Shown: positions 21,330 through 32,797 of the stretch, piece after piece | How positions within the stretch are numbered: the stretch's first letter is position 1 | Layout of the letters: each line of letters begins with the position of its first letter | Assembly: GCA_030770535.1 (NCBI GenBank) | Contig: JASVEC010000187.1 | Coordinates: forward strand, 1 to 34,363 | Source of the DNA: Batkoa obscura | Lineage: Eukaryota; Entomophthoromycota; Entomophthoromycetes; Entomophthorales; Batkoaceae | Reading direction: 5' to 3' | DNA length: 34,363 nt | The notes under the pieces: generated by a model | Databases searched by the model: none | The model's input: only the letters and a program-made list of their open reading frames with translations | What the model was told of the DNA's origin: nothing | Made by a program: the position numbers and the translations under genes

Positions 21330-21720
21330 TACCAGCTTCTATCAATTTTTCTAACAATAAATGACTATAAAAACGACCAGACTTTAGCTTTTGCTATACC
21401 ACCTTATGTATTTATCATATTTTATTAAACTGTATCTTTAGCAGATGGGGGTGTTTTTTTTAGCTTCATTACTTTTTCCATCTTTTAAGCACTATTTCAG
21501 TGGAAAAGTTGTTAGTAGAATTCTTAAACACAAAAATCCATCCCCAGATGGTAAATCAAGAATAAATATGAAATTCAGTCAAGTTAATATCAAGTTTATA
21601 AATTTGCAATATTATTGGTAATTTGGGCAAATTTTACAGTCATCCCTGCTTTACCATCTATTCAAAATATGAGTTTGTTAATTTATTTTTTAATAAAGTT
21701 CCATCATACATAAATTACAT
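21330..21720 (+). pseudogene. Possible third sulfite reductase remnant
   Basis: CTTTATACCAGCTTCTATC and TTTAGCTTTTGCTATACCACC resemble CTTTATATGGCCCAACTTATT and AATAGCTATAGCAATACCACC of the intact gene, in the right order and spacing (around residues 970-985). ATCAATTTTTCTAACAATAA also resembles the corresponding part of repeat arm B. It lies on the expected side and strand relative to secreted gene C. A MITE interrupts it. Similarity is low, so this is tentative. Confidence 0.25.
21444..21548 (+). mobile_element. 105-bp-family MITE, copy 13
   Basis: Full-length, GATGGGGGTG to CATCCCCAGA. The outermost TA is not obvious here (GA/AGA instead). Confidence 0.88.
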
Positions 21721-21797
21721 CAAGCCCATATTGGGCACTTCAAAAAATGTGTAAACATTCTCTCCCTATTAAAAAATAAATGGTATCTTATTAAACA

Positions 21798-21901
21798 TTT
21801 GGGGATGTATTTCTGTATTCAAGAATTTTATTAACAATTTTTCCACCCAAATAGCGCTTAAAAGATGGAAAAAATAATGAAGCCAAAAAAAACAGCCCCA
21901 T
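21798..21901 (-). mobile_element. 105-bp-family MITE, copy 14
   Basis: Near full-length, reverse orientation, TTTGGGGATGT to CAGCCCCAT, with TAGCGCTTAAAAGATGG intact. Confidence 0.9.
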
Positions 21902-23440
21902 TTACTACTTTTAGCTATTTCTAAAACCAGCAATTTAAATAATTTATTTAAAAATACATTATGTTCCTGAGTTGATATTATAATAGTAAAGAACATTTTT
22001 TTAAAAAAATCAGCTCTTAAATTTACGGGTATAAAAACATTTGTATCATTTTTTGATATACCATTTTTATTTTATTTTCAAAAAAACTCGAATATTACTT
22101 TATTTTTCAAGTTTAATTTTAGCTTTATTTGACCAGAAGAACTTTAAAAGGTGGTAGGATAAAATATTCTAATCACAAGCAATGAACAGTTAGATAATAT
22201 CAGAATCCAAACATACCAAACATTGATTTTCTTATATTATTAATACAGTTTTTTTAATTATATGATAAATTAATATTAGTTAAAATAAAAGCTTGGCAAA
22301 AACGCAACCTTTTTTTATCTGATATTTATAGGTTTATTCTTTGTTTAAACAAGGCCAACTTTGGTCAACTGATAATGTACAACTTCATTTTGAGTATTCA
22401 AAGTAGTATGAAAGATTTTAGATATAAACAAAAGTACTTTGAGACTGTAATAAATTATTCTTATGTCTTATTTTAAAATGCTGGCCTTTAAAAAGTCATC
22501 TTCATATCGTTTTAATAGGTAAGCTATGATTTTTAAAGCTGCATTAAAAACAACGGCGGATTAAACTTTTATGTGTAATTAAAACAAGCTGAAGAATTTT
22601 TTTAAAATTCTGCCTACAAATTTACTTTAAAATCAGTAAAATCTAGATGTAGATGAAGGTATCAATTTCATTATGATGCTTAACTATGATCATTTTCATC
22701 TAATTTGATTCAATAATCACTAATTATTAGGTACAAGTTCTAATTATTCTAAATAAGCATTATTTTCTAAATGATATCCTAAAATCACGCCTTAAAAGAA
22801 TAAATTTCAGTTCAATTTGTACTTGTTTAATAATGCCGCTGAATATCAATTTTCTGATATATTTAATATTATAAACACATCTAACCTTGATCATTATCTT
22901 TACTTTATCAAAAAGAAGATCGAAATTAAATACTTTTATGCTTGTTTCTGCTAACAAACAAAATGAGTAAAACATAAACGCAAAACTATCAAAATAGTTT
23001 CTATTAGAATATTCTTGGTCTAAATTAAGTTCTAAGAAGAGTATATTATTAATAGCTTATTAAACATGAATTATAAGTTGATGAGATGTTAAATCAGAAA
23101 AAACGACCATTAAATTTATTAATAAAACTTTAGAGATTTTATGTTTTAGAATTAAGCAAGGGTTTTAGCCAAGAAAAGAGGCATTTGATTGGTATCCGAA
23201 AATTTTTATATAATTTTAAAGTTTTTTAACATTTCCTTTTTATAGAAATCAAATCGCCAAGATATTATGTTGTTTTTGTATTTAAGACTAATTTATCACT
23301 TAACTTGATACTTTAACCACCCTCTTCCCAGTTTATTAAAAAATAAATTAGAGTTATATTTGATTCGCTTATTATTTTAATGTTAGTTACTATGAATGTA
23401 CTTTGATTTTGCCGTTATGCCATATATTAAGATTCGAAAA
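21902..23440. other. Gene-free AT-rich stretch
   Basis: No gene, RNA or repeat recognised in about 1.5 kb before the first DOMON gene. A minus-strand open frame at 22760-22975 has no recognisable features. Confidence 0.4.
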
Positions 23441-23450
23441 GTATATAAAC
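23441..23450 (+). promoter_or_regulatory. TATA box of DOMON-b561 gene
   Basis: GTATATAAAC about 47 bp before the ATG at 23489. Confidence 0.6.
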
Positions 23451-23488
23451 CCAAAATTTGAAATAAAATTCAAAGAACACTGTTAATA

Positions 23489-24664
23489 ATGAAATTTTTA
23501 CAAATACTTTTTTTGTTTTTTATAATAGCTGCTACTTATGCTAATGGTATACTTCATTTTAAAATATATTGAAATAGTTTATTAATATTGGTATTAGTGT
23601 GTCCATCTGGAGCACCATTTTGTTTAGACGTTAGTGTTTCAGCAAATCAAGCCAAGTTCACACTTCAAGGATCAAAAAAATCCGGATATATGGCAGTAGG
23701 GTTAGGTACATCTATGACTAATTCGGAGATTTTTGTAAGTTTTTTTATTTGATCTATTTGGTCTTTGACTAACGTTATTAATTAGATTGCTTGGTTTGAT
23801 TCAAATGGAAAACCACATGTAACTCAAAATTTAGGAGTAGGGCATACTAGACCTCAATCTGTCTCAGCCTCAAGCTTGGTTGTAAGCACTGACCAATCCT
23901 CTACTCAAAATAACAAAAATACTATTGTTTTCACCAGACCTCTTAAATCAACAATTAAAGGTGGTGTTGATATTAACCCAAATGATGCAAATAATATGAT
24001 TTGGGCTTATTCAGATTCTACTCCATCATCAGATGGATCTATAAAAAAGCATAGTTCTCGAGGTACTTTTAGCTACAGTGTAAGTTCAAGTGGTTCTGGA
24101 ACCATCTCGGAAGCCAACACCCCAGCAGCAGATGCTTCAACTTCAGGAGTTGCCACAGTAATTATTATACATGGTGCACTAATGTTAGTAGCTTGGATTT
24201 TATTACCAATAATTTCTATTTATATTGCTCGTTTCCTTAAAGGCGCATTGGGTATATGGTGGTTCAGACTACATTTCGGTTTATTTGTCTTGACCGGTCT
24301 CATTGGTGTAATATCAATTGTCTTGGTGGCCCTTGATCGTGGTAATGTTTTAGATAATCCTCATGGAGCCCTTGGAGTTGCTGTTATGGCTATCTATGGA
24401 TTTCAAGTAGGCCTCGGGATTTATATTGACAAAATGTGGAGTCCAGAACGTACTAAAATACCAATCTCCGATAAAGCACATTGGTGGTTAGGTAGAATGG
24501 TGTTTTTATTAGCATTTGCTAATATAGTCTATGGTATTGTATTAATAGGAAACCCAGTCTATTTCTGGATACCTACAGGAATTATAATCGCTGGAGGAGT
24601 TGGTGCCTTTACATATGGCCAAATATCATCGAAAAAAACTCAAGAAATTAATGGAAAAGTCTGA
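23489..24664 (+). CDS. DOMON-cytochrome b561 membrane protein
   Basis: Three exons: 23489-23546, 23598-23734 and 23786-24664, with 51-bp introns (GTATAC..TTAG; GTAAGT with CTAAC branch..TTAG). The protein is 357 residues. Residues 1-18 form a signal peptide. A DOMON domain follows (about 20-160), with C21/C28, GYMAVGLGTSM (M59) and H154 in KHSSRG. M59 and H154 resemble the Met/His haem ligands of fungal cellobiose dehydrogenase cytochromes (inference). A Ser/Ala-rich linker leads to five membrane segments from about 186, with the four cytochrome b561 histidines H194, H228, H258 and H297 in HGALM, RLHFG, NPHGA and KAHWW contexts. A role in transmembrane electron transfer at the cell surface or secretory membranes is likely. 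Paralogue of the next gene. Confidence 0.9.
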
Positions 24665-25985
24665 TTTGTATATTTTAATCTAATAAATTTTGTTTTATAC
24701 TAATTAATCACTGTAATGATCAATCCTTTAACAATACAAAATCATATCTCCAAATAAAAATTATCATTTAGTTTGTACAAATGTGTCGTAATAAAGTATT
24801 GACTATTACTTTCATAAACAGCATGTTAAAAACAATCAAATATAAATATAAATATCTTGGGTTAAAAAAAGGGGGCTTCGTTTTAAAACCACCTTTAATT
24901 TAAGTCCTGAAATTTAAAGTAATTACTTGAAAGTACAACTATTGCAATTCTATTATGACCTAATTTGCGGTAATTTTTAGAGTCGGCTGTCTGCTTATTT
25001 TTATAAAGTCAAACTCTAATTTTAGCAAGATTTTGTTTTTAAATGGATAATTAACTAGATCGTAATAGAGTTGCAACAACTATAGCTTAAAATGGCAACT
25101 TTTGCCATATTTTTCTGTTTTTATTAGGTAATTTATAAAGCAATTCGACCTTTTGTGGCGCAAGCGGCAAAAGTAATTAATTGTAACTATAGAATCGATT
25201 ATAAAGTTGGCTAACTATCATAAAAAATTTCAAAGCTTTATTCATTATAATAATAAAGTGACGCTCTCCACTATAATATTAGTTTTTTTATCTTTTGGAG
25301 AGCTATTTTGAGCTAATAAAAAGTATCCAAAGTTATATTATTGGCAATTATAGAATAGAGCCAATTGCTTTTATACTGAAGTAAAATTAAAACTTAAAAT
25401 AATTCTATTGGAAATTTAAAAATGAAACGACCGTTGTAGCCTATGACCTATTTTTTGCATAAACTATCTTATACAATTAATAAGGTTTTAAAGTCAAAAA
25501 TTGTGCTAAGACAGGCGAATTAACATGGATGAGTTAAAATACATTAAAATCAAAATAATTTTTTCCAAGTTTGATAAAGTAAATTCCGTAGAAGTAGTAT
25601 TATTAAATGAAAAAAATAACTGGAGTAGTGTTTTTATTATTTTTCTATTTATAGACAACTTGGGATTTTAAAAAAATATCTTAGCCTCTAATGAAAAAAA
25701 ACATCTTTTACTTTAGTTTTTATAGTTAATTTAGTATTTTTGCAATAAATATTAAAAGGGAAAAAAGTTGATCCTTGGATTAAAGTTAATCTACTTTATG
25801 ATATAGGCGCTTGAGCATTATGCAACTGTTGAAAACCTTATACATACCTTGATATTTAGATAGAGTTCCCTGCCTGTAGATACTTTGAAGTTATTTTTAT
25901 CTTACAAAAAACGGAAATAAATATTAACATAAAATAAATGTTACATTTCGGAAAGGCTAAAATCCAAAATGTACTTTTATTAACA
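24665..25985. other. Intergenic stretch between the DOMON genes
   Basis: No gene recognised between 24665 and the MITE at 25986. The stretch is AT-rich throughout and no repeat of the window's known families is seen. Confidence 0.4.
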
Positions 25986-26089
25986 TATGTGGGTGTTTTT
26001 TTGGCTTCATTATTTTTTCCATCTTTTAAGCACCATTTGAGCGGAAAAATTGCTAGTAAAATTCTTAAACACAAAAATACATCTTCATA
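25986..26089 (+). mobile_element. 105-bp-family MITE, copy 15
   Basis: Near full-length, TATGTGGGTG to CATCTTCATA, between the two DOMON genes. It explains the overlapping apparent frames here. Confidence 0.9.
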
Positions 26090-26605
26090 TTCATTCGTTG
26101 ATGATGCACCATTATTTTTACTTATTATATCGTTTCTAAGTCTATATTAATAAGTTATTTATAAATAAAGTAGTAATTCATCAAAAACGACAATATTTTT
26201 ATACTATATATTCAAAACCTGATACAATATTTATATCACTTCACTGTACTAGGATGTTAAAAGTTAGTTTTATACTCATCTACAACTTTGATATTCTATT
26301 TTCAGCATTATGTGAAAAATAAGGCTTGCTCAACGATTTTAAAGGCTATTGCCAGTTTAAATTAATCGCTATTTTATTTTTGAAGTACAATAAAAACAAA
26401 CAATAATTATCTTAGTAAAACTATAACAAGAATTGATCTTTGAATTAATTTACAAAAATATGTATAACTATAAATGTTATTTAGTTTAAATAATTTTATT
26501 TTAAAAAAATAGAATTCTTGCTTTATTCTCATTTGTTAGTGAAATCTTTAATTTATTAATTTATTAAGCAACCATAAAAATAAACCAGGTGACTAAATTC
26601 AAAAG

Positions 26606-26612
26606 TATAAAA
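26606..26612 (+). promoter_or_regulatory. TATA box of DOMON-GPI gene
   Basis: TATAAAA, 45 bp before the ATG at 26651. Confidence 0.55.
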
Positions 26613-26650
26613 TCAGAATAAAAAGATTATCTTATCTTTTAAAATCAAAC

Positions 26651-27460
26651 ATGAAATTCATAGATTCTTTTTTGTTTGTTTCATTCTGTGTTACAAACGT
26701 ATTCGGGGCTAATAGTAAGTGATTAGCAACATTTTTTATTTAGTATTAATCATTTTTTATTTAGACTGCCCAGAAGAAAATTTATGTTTTGATGTACAAA
26801 CGAGTGGTGATGAAGCTAAATTTACAGTAGAGGGCCCAAAGGAGCTTGGGTGGATAGCAGTTGGCCTTGGAACCGGTATGGAAGGCTCTGAGATCTTCGT
26901 AAGTGCTTAGTGGGATTCTTTTACTCTGATACTAATTCTTTGTCTAACAGATTACATACTTTGACGACAAGAACAAGCCTAAAGTAACACATGCTAAAGG
27001 CACAGGCCATGAACCACCAAAGCAAGTTGATTCTAAAGATATTAAAATTGATGATAAAAGCAGTAAAATAGCAGGCAATAAGAGGATAATTTCATTTACT
27101 AGAAAGTTAAAGAAGAGTTTCAGTGAAGGCTTGGATATCAATAATAAAGGAAGCAATGATTTTATTTGGGCTTATCATAAAAACAAACCAAGTTCTAAAG
27201 GCGAGATTACTCATCATTTAAAGAAAGGTACTTTTGAGTTAGATTTAGCTTCAAAAAGCTCTACTTCCGACAATGGTAAAGCTAGCACCTCCTCTAGCAA
27301 CGATAAATCTAATACCCTTTCTGATTCTAAAAGTAAAAGCAGTTCCAATTCTGAGTCTACTGGTAAAAAAGATGGACCTTCAAGTCATTCTATTGTAAAC
27401 TTTACATTATCTTCCCAACTTTTATTTGTAGCCTATTTTGCCACTTTAAGTTTATTTTAA
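26651..27460 (+). CDS. GPI-anchored-type DOMON protein
   Basis: Three exons: 26651-26714, 26765-26898 and 26951-27460 (introns of 50 and 52 bp, both GTAAGT; the second has a TACTAAT branch-like site). The protein is 235 residues. Residues 1-20 are a signal peptide. A DOMON domain (about 22-165) aligns with the preceding gene: C23/C29, GWIAVGLGTGM (M60), NDFIWAYH, and H154/H155 before KKGTF. A Ser/Lys/Asn-rich region follows, and the last 23 residues (213-235) are hydrophobic with small residues before them, as in GPI-anchor signals. The cytochrome b561 membrane part of its neighbour is absent. Intron positions and phases (1 and 0) match the neighbour, so the two are tandem duplicates. A cell-surface haem- or sugar-binding role is inferred. 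Confidence 0.85.
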
Positions 27461-28026
27461 TATAGCAACTCCTCCCTAATAAATATAAATCAAGTACAGT
27501 ATTAAAGAAATTTGTTTTTTACTTATTTATTTTCAATCTATATCAGTTACATAAATCAATCGATTAGTTGATCCCGCTTTCTTATGCCTGTTTAGCCCCT
27601 CTTAAATATTTTGAAATTAACTAATGCATATTAATTTATTATAAAAACAACCTTAATTGTATGCTAACTTATCAATAATGCGCTATAAATATATATTAAA
27701 CATTTAATAACGTTAAATTTAAACTTACAGAAATCAAATAAAAGTTAGATTATTTCAAAATTAGCCAACTATTTTTGACAACCTTTATCTAATCATATAT
27801 TTTGTTATATAATATTTGCAAAGGAATTATAACTATAATAAAATAAACAGCAATCATATTTTAAATTATCTCCATAAAATAGAATAAAATTTACCATCAT
27901 TCAAAATTGGGGATGGTCTAAATAAAAAAACTCAAATTTTTATAGCATAAGCAAGTTTAATAAATTTACAAATCGATAAAAAATAGTTTTAAAAGGCACT
28001 ATAGGGTATTAAATAATACCAATTCA
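27461..28026. other. Short intergenic stretch
   Basis: Convergent 3' ends of the DOMON-GPI gene and the RNA-binding protein gene. No further feature is seen; GGGGATGG near 27909 is not enough to call a MITE. Confidence 0.4.
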
Positions 28027-29431
28027 CTATTCCCCCTTTTTCTTGAAATCCCCTTTGAAAGGGCGAGTTGATAAATTAGGAGGGGGGAAGTAAACAGAGG
28101 TAGGGCTTGGGGTATTGTTTGGTGGCTGGCCTCCATAGCTAAAATAATAATTTCGGTTTTGTCTAAATAAAGTAAAATGGGATTAAAAAACAAAATTTAG
28201 AGTTATAAAAAGCTGACCTGATCTTTCCATCTGAATCCCGAGTAAGAACTGTGTATGGTACCCAAAATCCGTTGGTATGTATTTTCGACTTCTGATCCCT
28301 GGAATTAGAAGCGCCATTCTTTTTAGACTCTTTTGTATCAGCTTCAGGAGTGAAAATAGGGACTGGATTGTAATATTGCGGGTAAACGTAGGGAACATCA
28401 GTCATTTCTGAATAGGCAAGCTTCTTTCCAAAGAACTTATGCTTTGGAATATTATAATTATCATAAAGGTTTGTATTAACTTTAAACTGTACTTTTAAGG
28501 TACTTCCATTCCATTTTTCCCCATCACATATATTGATAGCATTAACACAAGACTCACGATCGACATATCTAATAAAAGCGAATGCATAATCATACTTGGG
28601 ACGATTAATATAGTTGAGCGACTCGATCTCTCCATACTGGATAAACTTATCCTCTACTTCTGGATGAGTGAAATTTTTATCTATTTGCCCAACAAAAATG
28701 CTATTGAAATCGAGATTACGCGGAGCTTTATCTGGAGAGGAAGCCCACTCAACTGCCCAATCGCCATCATTCTTGATGTTTGTGTAAGCAGCAATAGCGT
28801 CTTCACGGAAACGATATTTGACGAAGCAAGAGCCATTATAAGCATCTATAGTCTTACTTCGAATCATCTTCAAGGACTCTATAGGACCATGCGATGAAAG
28901 CCCTTCCTTGAGGAACTTTTCTTTTATACTACCAATGTTACTGATAAACAAGGTTCTGTTTACTCTGGCCTTTTCAACTCGAATTTGGCGGCCATCGATA
29001 ATAGTGTTAGGGGACTCCTTCAATGCTCTTTTAGATGCATCCAAATCTTTAAATTGAACAAAACTGTATGGGCGATTCATATTATCTTTAAGAACCTTAA
29101 CATTTAAAAGTTCACCCCAATGACTAAAATGGGCGGTAACACTTTTATGAAGTTCATTTTCGGTTTTTGAGGATACTAAACTGGCAACAAAAAGGCAGGC
29201 TTCGGGATCGAGTTTTCGACTAGAATCACTATTCAAGCCACTGCTCATTGTTTCAATATCAATATCTTCCGAACAACTGCTCGTACTATTGTCGTCATCA
29301 TAATCATCAAGGGAAAGATTTGCAAATAATTTATTCACCTTTCCTAATTTATCGCTATCGTTTTGCATACTGTTTCTTTTATAAAATCTTTGTAGTTTAC
29401 TAGAGTGCTGATCAGAATCTGACTTGGACAT
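28027..29431 (-). CDS. RNA-binding protein with three RRM domains
   Basis: Two exons on the minus strand: 29431-28218 and 28162-28027, giving 449 residues. The intron is 55 bp with donor GTCAGC and acceptor TTTAG. The ATG at 29431 (MSKSDSDQ) is preferred over one 21 bp upstream because the extra residues look like leader translation. A Ser/Asp-rich N-terminus (about 1-75) precedes RRM1 (about 79-154; CLFVAS and RPYSFVQF), RRM2 (about 160-228; LFISNI and GSCFVKY) and RRM3 (about 244-318; IFVGQI and YAFAFIRY). The spliced tail is rich in Pro, Asn and Tyr (SYGGQPPNNTPSP). The layout resembles fungal multi-RRM poly(A)-binding-like regulators such as yeast Pes4/Mip6 or fission yeast Mug28, but I cannot fix orthology. 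A role in mRNA binding or export is likely. If the intron is retained, the protein ends at 28163 with a hydrophobic tail. Confidence 0.85.
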
Positions 29432-29523
29432 TAATGTTAGTATTAATTTCAATATAAATGCAGACTAATGCTAGTGCTCAAGAAACAACTTTTAAAATAG
29501 ATCAAATTATTTTTTGAAAGTCT

Positions 29524-29534
29524 TTTATATATAT
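29524..29534 (-). promoter_or_regulatory. TATA-like element of RNA-binding protein gene
   Basis: On the minus strand, TATATATAAAA lies about 95 bp before the ATG at 29431. Confidence 0.4.
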
Positions 29535-30607
29535 CGAAGTGATTTACTTACCTCAATTTATATTATTATGGAATCTGCTATGAAACTGGATAAAAGATGA
29601 AGTTACCACGTGTGTAAAACTTTAATATAAGAAATGATAAAAAAATGAGTCATATCGGAATCGCTCTCACAAATATGTCTTATTTATATGGCTACAACTT
29701 ATGGCAAAGCTTATTGAATTAAGTGATAACAGTTTTGAAGCAAAATCTATGGTGCTTGGTAGATGCTTAGTTTAGTAATCTTTTTAACTTTAAGATAAGA
29801 TTAATTTATATTGTAGTTTAAGTTATATATGATATGAAAAGCTAAAACAATAATACATACTACAATAAATATGATAAGATGTTGTTGTCTGTATTTTCTA
29901 GGATGTATTATGCATAATTTCATTAACTTTACTGTATTATATAGTGGCATTTAAATTACAAAATTTTGGTACAAGTATAAGATTGTTATAATACTAAATA
30001 TGGTTTGATTTCAATCATAAAAGTGTAATCCATTAATCATAGTATAAGTTTTAAATTACTGATTATTTTAGGGCCTATTTAAATCTAAATTTTATACATT
30101 TAACAAAAAGTTAAACAAAGCCTACTTTTAAAGTTAATTTTCTGATAATGTATACTATTAAATCAATTTGACTTTTATACGTTAAAATTTGTATTTATTT
30201 ACTTTAACAACGAACTATAATTTTTTATCATATAAATATTTACTAAGCTTTATAATAAAATCAATATAGATAAAATTGAATCTCAGGTATTCAAAAAACA
30301 CAGTTATTTTTTATTTTTTAGTCACAGTGTTTAGCATTTATTAATATATTATATATATATTAGATCTAAAGAATTAGAAATAAGTGTAAAAATAGTACTT
30401 ATGTCTTAGTATTTTACTTTGATCCGACTTTAATACCTTTGTATATTATTAAAGCATTTCTTTCTATCTGTTATTCGAACTTTCGTAAATCTGTTTATTC
30501 TTTATTTTTGGATGGTTTAAAATCCACTATTTAGAGATGTCTAAAGACTTCATTTTTTTATTAAAAGGACCCAACGCAATTTAATTATTCTATTACAATA
30601 TATATTC
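29535..30607. other. Gene-free AT-rich stretch
   Basis: No coding sequence, RNA gene or known repeat of this window is seen. Confidence 0.4.
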
Positions 30608-31090
30608 CAAGTTAGCAGGATTTCTACTAAATTTAATAGAAATTCCCAAATTAACAAGGATTTACTATTATAACTTATATATTGATATTAGTCAAAGTTG
30701 TAATATGTAAATAAATACATGTTTTTATAAAAGTTTATTAGGAAACATTTATTGTTAATTACTTTACAGCCAATATTCCAGATTCTATCGAATAAATAAA
30801 TAATTTTAGTTTTACCGTTATATTATTAATATGTCGCTAAGCTAATAAATAGTTGCATCTAAGGGAGTGATTAGCCTTAAAAGTGCAATTAATCATCTTT
30901 ATATAATACAAGCAATATAATAGTTTTTACTTGTTATCGTAACTGCTTGTTTTTTAACTATTTATTAACCTAACTATTAGTAGTTTAAGCAATACTAGCA
31001 TTTAACATTTGATTTCTAACATCTAATAAACTACCTACTTGGTAAATTTTTAAATTTTTAAATTTTTCGTCATTCTTATAAGCCAGGGTT
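30608..31090 (+). repeat. Dispersed repeat, copy 1 (possible solo LTR)
   Basis: Aligns over its length with 33943-34363. AAGTTAGCAGGATTTCTAC, CATGTTTTTATAAAAG, GCTAATAAATAGTTGCAT, GAGTGATTAGCC and the final AGCCAGGG all have counterparts in order. An internal TATA-like stretch and lack of coding capacity would suit an old solo LTR, but terminal dinucleotides and target duplications are not clear, so the family is unassigned. It looks decayed. Confidence 0.6.
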
Positions 31091-31317
31091 AATTTTTTGT
31101 TTCTTTGTTTTCTATAAACTTGATAATTTTGGGATTATATTACTTTTTTTGATTTATCAGACATTAGATAGTAATGTAGTTTATTATTACGTTTAATAAA
31201 ATATAAATATCTTTTAATATCTTAACTTGTTGTTTTTTTACATTTTTATATTTAATACTTTTTAAAAAAATTGCGTTAATTTTCTTATTATTAACAGTTA
31301 AACTATTGATTTTATTA

Positions 31318-31421
31318 TATGGGGATGTATTTGTGTGTCTAACAATTTTACTAACAATTTTTTCGCTTAAATAGCGCTCAAAAAATGCAAAAAACACTGA
31401 AGTCAAAAAAACACTCTCATA
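31318..31421 (-). mobile_element. 105-bp-family MITE, copy 16
   Basis: Near full-length, reverse orientation, TATGGGGATG to ACTCTCATA, with TAGCGCTC. It accounts for part of the apparent frame at 31164-31439. Confidence 0.9.
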
Positions 31422-31584
31422 TTTATAAACAAATCTCAACTTTTAAAATTGATTAATGTTTTTTTGATTTAATACTTGGGGCCACTTTTCTATTATGAGA
31501 TTTCTTTAAAATGCTTGTCAATTACATTTTTTCCATAATGCTTAGGAAAAATTAAAATCAAAATTTTATAAATTTTTTTAAATA

Positions 31585-31689
31585 TATGGGGATATTTTTT
31601 TTGGTTTCATTACTTTCTCCATTTTTTAAGCGCTATTTGAGTGGAAAGGCTGTTGGCAAAGTCCTCAAACACAAAAACACCCCCCCATA
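31585..31689 (+). mobile_element. 105-bp-family MITE, copy 17
   Basis: Full-length, TATGGGGATA to CCCCCCATA, flanked by TA. It forms a head-to-head pair with copy 16, about 160 bp away. Confidence 0.92.
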
Positions 31690-32032
31690 TAATATAAAAA
31701 AATTTGAGATTTAAAATAATTTTCTATATCTGCTTATATATTAATTTTTATAAACTCAAATAAAGGCTTTTTAGTTATTAAACTAATTAAAGAGTTTCCT
31801 GCACATATTAAATTATAATTTAATATTTTAGGTAAGTAATTAAAACAGACTTTTCTAGTTATATTATTATCTCCTAAATATAAGGTACTAAATCCTGATA
31901 TTAATGTAGCTTGTTTATTACAATAATTTAAATTTACTAAATCTAGTTTTATTTTTATTTTTGTTTTTATTTTTATATTTTACTTAAAGTTTAAAATTAT
32001 CATACAGCTTTTATTAATTTTTTAATAGTTTT
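31690..32032. other. AT-rich spacer
   Basis: No gene seen. A T-rich run with TTTTTATTTTTG units lies at about 31945-31980. Confidence 0.4.
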
Positions 32033-32214
32033 GCGAAATCTGGTACCCAGTGGCTGAATTCAGAAGGCCTTAGCTTATGTAACCAACAAAAACTTGAATC
32101 ATGGAGAATAGTACTTAATAGACTACGGAATATGTAAGACAGATAGAATAAATAACATTACTGTAAATCTACGTAAAATGCTATCAGAAAAATTTAGAGT
32201 TTTTGTTAAAAAGT

Positions 32215-32676
32215 GTGAAATATCGCTTTGTCAGTCCCATGGTTAATTATAACATAACAATCGCCTAAGCTGTTGTGTTCTCGAGCTCAGAGGAAATCAA
32301 TCCCATGTTCTTATTTTGATTTGTTATGAGAATTTCTAGCTCCATCCTAAAGAATATCATCTTCTCATTTTGATATTTATACTTTTCAGAGTATAAAAGA
32401 GTTTACAGAGTATAGTAGTTCAAGGCTTTTTAACTGAATTAATCCCTGATATCTCGAACATTTAATAAAGCCACTAAGTTTTCTTAATAGTATTTTACAT
32501 AGATTTTACATTAGTATTGTCTATTCTATTTGTCTTATATAGCTTGTAACCTATTACGTGCTATTCCTCATAATTCAAGTCTACCTTAGTCACATAAACT
32601 AAGACCTTTCGACTTATAGTGTAGTCAACCCAGCAATAACTGTTCTTGACTCCAAACCCTGAGTACCAGATTTCAC
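32215..32676 (-). repeat. GTGAAAT-ended repeat, nested copy 4
   Basis: A 462-bp copy in reverse orientation, from GTGAAATATCGC to CAGATTTCAC, flanked on both sides by AAAAGT (32209-32214 and 32677-32682). This gives a probable 6-bp target duplication. It is the longest intact form of the family in the window, and its matches to 17890-18285 are very close. Confidence 0.85.
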
Positions 32677-32694
32677 AAAAGTACAATATTAAGA

Positions 32695-32797
32695 AATGAA
32701 GGTATTCTTTTGGCTTCATCGCTTTTTTTATTTTTGAGCGCTATTTATGTGGAAAATTCATTAATGAATTCCCTAAACACAATACATCCTCAAATAG
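32695..32797 (+). mobile_element. 105-bp-family MITE, diverged copy 18
   Basis: CTTTTGGCTTCATCGC, GAGCGCTATTTATGTGGAAAA and ATACATCCTCAAATA are recognisable. The left end has lost GGGGATG. It lies within the outer GTGAAAT-ended repeat. Confidence 0.8.

Noticed and set aside
28664-28897. Plus-strand frame across the RNA-binding protein gene
   Set aside because: Antisense shadow of the RRM-coding exon.
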